DNA of 9,534 bases from Nitrospinota bacterium (lineage in GTDB: Bacteria; Nitrospinota; Nitrospinia; UBA9942): contig JACQEW010000100.1 of the NCBI GenBank assembly GCA_016200365.1, positions 1-9,534 on the forward strand, in the 5' to 3' direction. This document shows, piece by piece, positions 6,901-9,534 of the stretch. The position numbers and the translations under genes were made by a program. Under the pieces are notes generated by a model. It worked only from the letters and a program-made list of their open reading frames with translations. It was not told the origin of the DNA and ran no database searches. Position 1 is the stretch's first letter. Each line of letters begins with the position of its first letter.

Positions 6901-7209
6901 TTTCAGGGTAAGGGTGATAATAAGGTTGAAAAGATCAGGTATGAAAATAGTCGTCTCTATATCAATCAAAACCAGTATTTTGAGGGGATTACAAAGGATA
7001 TTTTGGAATATCAGATTGGCGGTTATCAGGTTTGCGACAAATGGCTAAAGGATAGAAAGGGTAGTAGATTATCCCTCAATGACATAAAACATTACTGCAA
7101 TATTATCACCTCTCTCAAAAAGACAATTGAAATCCAGAAGGCAATTGATGAAACCCTCACGAGCCTTTGGCTCACAAAGGGGGATGAAAATCCTCCCCAT
7201 CAGGTTTGA
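3961..7209 (+). CDS. Single-polypeptide restriction-modification enzyme (helicase-less type ISP/type IIG-like), N6-adenine methyltransferase plus nuclease
   Basis: A cytoplasmic enzyme of 1082 residues predicted to cut unmodified DNA and methylate adenine at its own site. Residues about 1-135 look like a PD-(D/E)xK nuclease: D71 in 'GNPDFRIWDG' and E86-A-K88 in 'GYIEAKAP'. A helical coupler follows. The methyltransferase starts near 'RGVYYTPEPVVSYIV' (322-336), with SAM-binding motif I 'LDPAAGTLTFL' (361-371; the usual Cys is Ala) and catalytic motif IV 'NPPY' (483-486). The remainder is the specificity region, ending in the ISP-like signature 'GGYQVCDKWLKDRKG' (1020-1034). True type ISP enzymes such as LlaGI carry a helicase between nuclease and methyltransferase; here the gap is about 270 residues and has no Walker motif. 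GTG at 3961 is the first possible start, since an in-frame TAA precedes it at 3952; no Shine-Dalgarno sequence is seen. Three palindromic repeats are translated in frame (residues about 249-263, 612-624, 958-979). No stop or frameshift, so probably functional. Confidence 0.85.
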   Translation: MNTKLLKSYLKEIFEIANRGDAREESYYSCLEGLLKEYIVQESKRDTHITTLPKKLVPVDSKQGTEAGNPDFRIWDGKQHIVGYIEAKAPTVEHLDEIETTEQLKRYLQTFPNLILTNFFEFRLYRNGDLVDKVLISRPFIVHKLKTIPPIEKEAEFFNLLQKFFSFSLPKVYDAKTLALELAKRTRFLKDEVITQELRGEEIKGRDFISGFYEAFRKYLISNLSKEDFADLYSQTITYGLFAARTRVIPSVPPLEKGGEGGFNRKLQQMEWIIDDISEVLSVTDTNKILHQYFHEGKGKDPIVHFYETFLSEYDPETREKRGVYYTPEPVVSYIVRSLHNILKDDFNRRDGFASNSVTVLDPAAGTLTFLSEASKLSVDEFIHKYGEGGKEKFIKEHILKNFYAFELIMAPYAVGHLKMSFLLEELGYRLHGDDRFKLYLTNTLEMEELAQTELPGMSSLSEESHLAGKVKKEQPILVILGNPPYSGHSTNIGDWISTEIKAYYKVDGKPLGEKNPKWLQDDYVKFIRFAQWKIDNAGEGILGFITNHSYLDNPTFRGMRQSLMNSFNEIYILDIHGNSLKKEKCPDGSKDENVFDIQQGVAIAIFIKKSRVRSPNAPLVRDEGCKVFHSELWGLREDKYKWLENHDIKNTKWKKLKPKSEFYLFIPRDEKLLNVYESYPKITDIFPVNSVGIVTARDNFVIDFDKETLKRRIRMFLDKKLPDEIIRQTFNLRDKSNWKLKDAREDLRKDENWENLITKILYRPFDEQWIFYHDAVIERARKEVMQHMMQENLGLVTVRQVAEGVFNHVFVSNNIIESRVTLSNKGIAFLLPLYIYQKKDNPKKQSFGRVMMLFEPQADYLMKKPNLSPIIVEQLIKDFKLVPNKVRELTPEQIFFYIYAILYSNIYRTKYAEFLRIDFPRIPFTKDYKLFSRMAEYGKKLIDLHLLKSEEIQPHESPLTKDNNPLSPPLLRGIKGVVKFQGKGDNKVEKIRYENSRLYINQNQYFEGITKDILEYQIGGYQVCDKWLKDRKGSRLSLNDIKHYCNIITSLKKTIEIQKAIDETLTSLWLTKGDENPPHQV
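4705..4750. repeat. In-frame CCCCCC/GGGGGG palindrome inside the R-M gene
   Basis: CCCCCCTTT (4716-4724) pairs perfectly with AAAGGGGGG (4728-4736), and a second outer pair of ATCCCC / GGGGGAT arms flanks it. It encodes 'IPSVPPLEKGGEGGF', a Pro/Gly patch between 'GLFAARTR' and 'NRKLQQ'. It belongs to the same family as the intergenic elements at 2694-2739 and 7355-7387. Confidence 0.8.
5791..5835. repeat. In-frame GGTGCGTT palindrome inside the R-M gene
   Basis: GGTGCGTT (5796-5803) pairs with AATGCACC (5809-5816) through an 8-bp stem with one G-T pair and a 5-base loop. It encodes part of 'SRVRSPNAPLVRDEG', a patch between 'AIAIFIKK' and 'CKVFHSELWG', where related enzymes, as far as I recall, have a short variable linker. 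This is a different sequence family from the CCCCC/GGGGG elements. Confidence 0.65.
6831..6895. repeat. In-frame CCCCC/GGGGG palindrome near the 3' end of the R-M gene
   Basis: Its core TCCCCCTTTGTTAAGGGGGA (6864-6883) is identical to the core at 7368-7387 downstream of the gene. Outer arms ACAACCCCCT (6851-6860) and AGGGGGTTGT (6886-6895) also pair, and a partial extra copy starts at 6832. It is translated without a stop as 'SPLTKDNNPLSPPLLRGIKG', just before the conserved C-terminal text 'GKGDNKVEKIRYE'. Confidence 0.88.
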
Positions 7210-7354
7210 CTTGTCAGGCTAAAGCCTTGTGTTACTGCAACTCAAACCTTTAGGTTACCGTGAAAATACAATTTTCATCAGCGGGGGCGACAAAGGCTTG
7301 TCATGTCGGTTTAGTATCCCCTGCTGAGATACGGGTTTCATGATGGACATGGAA

Positions 7355-7387
7355 ACAACCCCCTTCATCCCCCTTTGTTAAGGGGGA
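7355..7387. repeat. Intergenic CCCCC/GGGGG palindrome
   Basis: The core TCCCCCTTTGTTAAGGGGGA at 7368-7387 is an 8-bp stem with a 4-base loop. The full 33 bases match 6851-6883, inside the R-M gene, at 30 positions, the three differences lying together at 7365-7367. The right outer arm present in the gene copy is absent here, so this copy is incomplete. Confidence 0.88.
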
Positions 7388-7430
7388 CTGTATGCTGCCA
7401 GGAGAGAATCAACTTGATAGTCTCCTCTGA

Positions 7431-7490
7431 ATAGGTTATAGATTATAGGTTTTAAACCTAACCACCTAACCACCTACACCTAACACCTAC
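7431..7490. repeat. TAGGTTT/AAACCTA palindrome with CCTAACCAC tandem units
   Basis: TAGGTTTTAAACCTA at 7446-7460 is a short palindrome. It is followed by a run of near-identical units (AACCACCT, AACCACCT, ACACCTAACACCT), with a related reverse-sense copy (ATAGGTTATAGATTATAGGT) on its left. Its construction resembles the ACAACTAACAAC inner repeat at 1254-1290. No coding potential is seen. Confidence 0.7.
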
Positions 7491-7667
7491 TTCTATATCA
7501 AATACACCATCGGTTCCCTGCTTACCTGCATACAGGGACAGGCATCAATGCGTGCAGATGTGGATGCCATCCGAGGTTATCTTAAAAAGGTTTGAACAGC
7601 GATTATCATCCCCGGCATTACTGGTTTTTCAAAGCTTGTCCCGTTATGTCTTGAAACGGGAAGAGTC

Positions 7668-7839
7668 CGGCATATCTCTCTTACTGAATCATAGGCACAT
7701 CGGATTAAGATGCCAAAAGGGAAGATAACACCAATGGCATCAGACTGCTACCGCTTTGTCCTAAGTAATCCTAATGTGAATGTCTGTATAGCAGTACCTA
7801 AAAATATGGAGCAGATGACAGAGGCACTTACTCTGCCTT
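7668..7839 (+). pseudogene. Aldo/keto reductase C-terminal remnant
   Basis: The frame through 7710 reads 'MPKGKITPMASDCYRFVLSN', then 'PNVNVCIAVPKNMEQMTEAL'. This closely resembles the C-terminal segment of a bacterial aldo/keto reductase subgroup ('..ADCYRFVLSNPNVDVCL..PKNMEQMREAL'). Upstream, 'HISLTES' is followed by an in-frame TAG at 7692-7694, and the N-terminal barrel (catalytic Asp, Tyr, Lys, His) is absent. After about 7833 the resemblance stops, although the frame stays open to 8048 by running antisense through the gene at 7906. It is therefore a leftover of a deleted gene rather than a working enzyme. The family assignment rests on about 40 residues. Confidence 0.7.
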
Positions 7840-7851
7840 GTCAAAATGAAA

Positions 7852-7871
7852 GGTGCGACCCCTTTAGCACC
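7852..7871 (-). terminator. Weak terminator candidate for the minus-strand cluster
   Basis: On the minus strand GGTGC (7871-7867) and GCACC (7856-7852) can pair around a 10-base loop and are followed by TTTCATTTT. It lies about 35 bases beyond the stop of the secreted-protein gene. The stem is short and the T-run interrupted, so this is tentative. Confidence 0.3.
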
Positions 7872-7905
7872 ATTCCAATGAAGAAATACCCACTTGCCCC
7901 AGTGC

Positions 7906-8781
7906 TCAATTTGAATCCCATGGTGGAACAGGCTTTGACTGGCCAGGTTTTAGACCACCAATATGTTTTAGAATCTCGTCATATTTTGGATGCCCTTTCG
8001 GATAAACAAAAGATGCGTCACCGACACTGCCTTGGCCTTCAGCTCTGAGAGTCAGTCGTAGATCATCAGAACTTTCCATTGTCGCCATCCCAATAGATGA
8101 ATCTTTTGATTTCTTTTTCATTTTCACCTTGCTTGGTTTTGTTTTCGTCATGTGTGTTTTTGGTTCCTCTTTAAGCCAGGAAGGGAATAGCTTTTTGAAC
8201 TCGTCAAAAGTAAGAAGTTGGATCATTTTTCGATCCATTTGCCCTTCAAGTGATTTGGCTAAATAATAGCCTAGAAATGCCCCGCTTTGCTGTGTCCAGG
8301 GAGAATTTGGTGTAGAAAACCCTGAGAAATACTTTTCCCATGTTTGTTGGTCGCTCGAATTTAGATTTTGAGCCAATTCTTGCGCTATAGTGGGCTCGGC
8401 TTTCTTAAAGAGATCCTGCTTGGCATCGCTTTTTTCACAAGGTGTGAGGTATTTCCATGCCGGCAAGCCTGGAAACATCAACTCACTTGCATAAATAGCC
8501 CAACCTTGTCGGTAGGCTGAGTCTAATAGTCGCTCATTTCCAGATAATGACTTTGGTTTTTGAAATACTTGATGCGCGTATAGAAATGATTTTCGTGCAA
8601 ACATAATTTTTTGCGCTTGGTTGTCACAAAACTTTTTTAAAGCCTTGGCAGGCATAACGCTATTCGGAAGCGTTACTCCGAAGACTTCTTTAATCCGCTG
8701 ACGAACTTCATGAATATTTTTGTCATGTGAACTGGCAGGGCTGACACTCAAAAAAATAATAAGAAAAAGAAAAGGGTTCAT
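7906..8781 (-). CDS. Secreted protein of unknown function, possibly a catalytically dead zincin-like (DUF2268-like) protein
   Basis: A 291-residue protein with a signal peptide (hydrophobic 'PFLFLIIFLSVSPASS', residues 3-18, likely cleaved just after), hence exported. Residues about 60-205 contain 'FLYAHQVFQKP', 'SAYRQGWAIYASELMFPG' and 'SGAFLGYYLAKSLEG', whose order and spacing recall DUF2268/GldB-like predicted metallopeptidases. The expected HExxH would correspond to H70-Q-V-F-Q74, lacking both the Glu and the second His; this alignment is my inference. A lysine-rich linker follows (212-226), then a compact C-terminal stretch (about 240-289) containing 'FVYPKGHPKYDEILKHIGG' and 'KPGQSKPVPPW', which looks conserved but which I cannot name. 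Its ATG overlaps the stop of the upstream gene by one base (TAATG), indicating translational coupling. Arginine is mostly CGN and isoleucine mostly ATT/ATC, unlike the genes to the left. Confidence 0.75.
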   Translation of the reverse strand: MNPFLFLIIFLSVSPASSHDKNIHEVRQRIKEVFGVTLPNSVMPAKALKKFCDNQAQKIMFARKSFLYAHQVFQKPKSLSGNERLLDSAYRQGWAIYASELMFPGLPAWKYLTPCEKSDAKQDLFKKAEPTIAQELAQNLNSSDQQTWEKYFSGFSTPNSPWTQQSGAFLGYYLAKSLEGQMDRKMIQLLTFDEFKKLFPSWLKEEPKTHMTKTKPSKVKMKKKSKDSSIGMATMESSDDLRLTLRAEGQGSVGDASFVYPKGHPKYDEILKHIGGLKPGQSKPVPPWDSN

Positions 8782-9410
8782 TATATAGATTTTTCGAGGT
8801 CTTTCAGCAGTTCAATAATTATGGGCCATGCTTCATCGCCGCGATTTATTCCAACAAACACAACGATTCTTCCGTTGCCAATGGCAAGACGAACTGGTTT
8901 CCATTCAACATGAGCCTCATGATTCAAAAGCACAGACTGAATTTTTGAATTGAGCAGATGCTCAGCCATTTGTTTGTTTTTAGTTGATACATGAAAAACT
9001 TTGCTGAATTCCTGGCTGCCAACCTCAACACCTTCGAAGTCTAATAATTTATCAATTTCGGAGCGCGGAAAAATTCCAATCGCTGGCGTGTTGGCGGCTA
9101 TTTTTGGCGTTTCGATCAGCCCACCCATGGTGAAATAAGGATTATTACGGGTCCGTTTGCTGACACCGCAATCAAACAAAAGCAATTCGCCAGTTCCGTT
9201 TTCAACTGTCATGACGTTTTCAAAACTGAATTTTTCATCTGGATACATTGTTTCAAGACGTTTCTTCATCCCAACTTTATCCAGTCTTGAGTAACTCCAG
9301 CCGCGTGCAGTCGCAAAGGCTTCGAGTTGTTGTGCTCGCTCAATGTTTGATCTATAGGCATAGATGAAAACTGCGACAAAAATTCCGATGATGATCAGTG
9401 CTTTCAACAT
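8781..9410 (-). CDS. Membrane-anchored protein of unknown function (DUF3137-like)
   Basis: A 209-residue protein with one N-terminal membrane helix (about residues 4-18, 'ALIIIGIFVAVFIYA') and a soluble remainder. The body has an alternating strand-rich character, with 'LEAFATARGWSYSR' after the anchor, a single Cys76 in 'LLLFDCGVSKR', 'FSKVFHVSTKNKQMAEHLL' and a final 'LAIGNGRIVVFVG'. This layout recalls small membrane-anchored DUF3137-like proteins ('F...F.V...D...A...L.P'), but I would not assign a Pfam family without a profile search. No catalytic motif is visible. It starts 5 bases after the stop of the upstream membrane gene and ends in TAATG with the downstream secreted-protein gene, so the three are almost certainly one operon and may act together at the cell envelope. 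Ile is nearly always ATT/ATC. No Shine-Dalgarno sequence is evident; a tandem CCTGAAA pair sits upstream instead. Confidence 0.8.
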   Translation of the reverse strand: MLKALIIIGIFVAVFIYAYRSNIERAQQLEAFATARGWSYSRLDKVGMKKRLETMYPDEKFSFENVMTVENGTGELLLFDCGVSKRTRNNPYFTMGGLIETPKIAANTPAIGIFPRSEIDKLLDFEGVEVGSQEFSKVFHVSTKNKQMAEHLLNSKIQSVLLNHEAHVEWKPVRLAIGNGRIVVFVGINRGDEAWPIIIELLKDLEKSI

Positions 9411-9415
9411 ACGTT

Positions 9416-9534
9416 TCAGGTTTCAGGTGGTTTTACTATCCTGAAAATGAACAAGACCATGCCTGCGATCAATATTATTCCACTGAAAACTATCCCCAAG
9501 ATGCGTGCAATTGATTCAAAGGTATGTGGTTTGC
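9416..9534 (-). CDS. Membrane protein, C-terminal end (runs off the window edge)
   Basis: The minus strand is open from the window edge to TGA at 9418-9416 and encodes 38 residues: 'KPHTFESIAR', then a hydrophobic helix ('ILGIVFSGIILIAGMVLFIF'), then a short basic tail 'RIVKPPET'. The positive end after the helix suggests a cytoplasmic C-terminus. It lies 5 bases upstream of the membrane-anchored gene and is the first visible gene of the three-gene cluster. The helix alone does not identify a family, and the other two frames of this strand contain stops here. Confidence 0.65.
   Translation of the reverse strand, partial: KPHTFESIARILGIVFSGIILIAGMVLFIFRIVKPPET

Larger units (their letters stand above)
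7210..7667. other. Gene-free stretch with repeat debris and a decayed coding remnant
   Basis: Downstream of the R-M gene there is no intact gene. Short palindromes occur: AGGCT-AA-AGCCT at 7216-7227, the CCCCC/GGGGG element, a TAGGTTTTAAACCTA block, and TCCCGTT (7639-7645) against AACGGGA (7655-7661). The frame from about 7497 reads protein-like text ('YTIGSLLTCIQGQASMRAD', then 'VDAIRGYLKKV') up to TGA at 7593-7595. I do not recognise it; it may be the end of a lost gene. The same frame continues, with a further stop, into the aldo/keto reductase remnant. Confidence 0.55.

Noticed and set aside
3961..7209. BREX PglX or classical type I HsdM
   Set aside because: The N-terminal PD-(D/E)xK-like nuclease motifs, single-chain layout and ISP-like C-terminal signature do not fit HsdM, and no other BREX or hsd gene is beside it.
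7710..8048. Plus-strand open frame of 112 codons
   Set aside because: Only its first half has protein-like content (aldo/keto reductase remnant); beyond about 7833 it is noise and then antisense to the secreted-protein gene, and the true family N-terminus is missing.

Overview
Organism and composition. The window reads like a moderate-GC, free-living anaerobic or microaerobic environmental bacterium, plausibly Nitrospirota (Thermodesulfovibrionia-like) or Desulfobacterota. This is inference from three things: strong AGA/AGG (Arg) and ATA (Ile) codon preference in the left and central genes; a LarE homologue carrying three cysteines; and several kinds of palindromic intergenic repeat of a sort I associate with genomes from those groups. 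No rRNA, tRNA or single-copy marker is present to settle it.

Layout. (1) 1-1185, minus strand: a signalling pair, a response regulator (REC plus degenerate GGDEF) followed by an HDOD-domain protein cut by the window edge. (2) 1186-1457: no gene, a nested palindromic repeat and a second AT-rich repeat. (3) 1458-2640, plus: a DUF1015-family gene broken by an apparent internal deletion and frameshift. (4) 2641-2794: a composite repeat, one palindrome inside another. (5) 2795-3604, plus: a LarE-type sulfur transferase. (6) 3593-3736, minus: an overlooked 47-residue gene with a strong ribosome binding site, convergent with larE. (7) 3961-7209, plus: a large single-polypeptide restriction-modification enzyme of the helicase-less type ISP/IIG kind, with three palindromic elements read through in frame. 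(8) 7210-7905: repeat debris and a decayed aldo/keto reductase fragment. (9) 7906-9534, minus: a tight three-gene cluster (membrane protein, membrane-anchored protein, secreted protein) with different codon use, probably acquired.

How the parts relate. The left pair probably works in one signalling route; the degenerate GGDEF keeps an RxxD motif at the position of the c-di-GMP inhibitory site, so it may bind rather than make c-di-GMP. The R-M enzyme, gene wreckage, repeats and a foreign-looking cluster lie side by side, as expected of a plastic accessory region. The most unusual signal is the repeat population: at least four copies of one CCCCC/GGGGG palindrome family occur both between genes and in frame inside a coding sequence, and other palindromes sit nested within one another.
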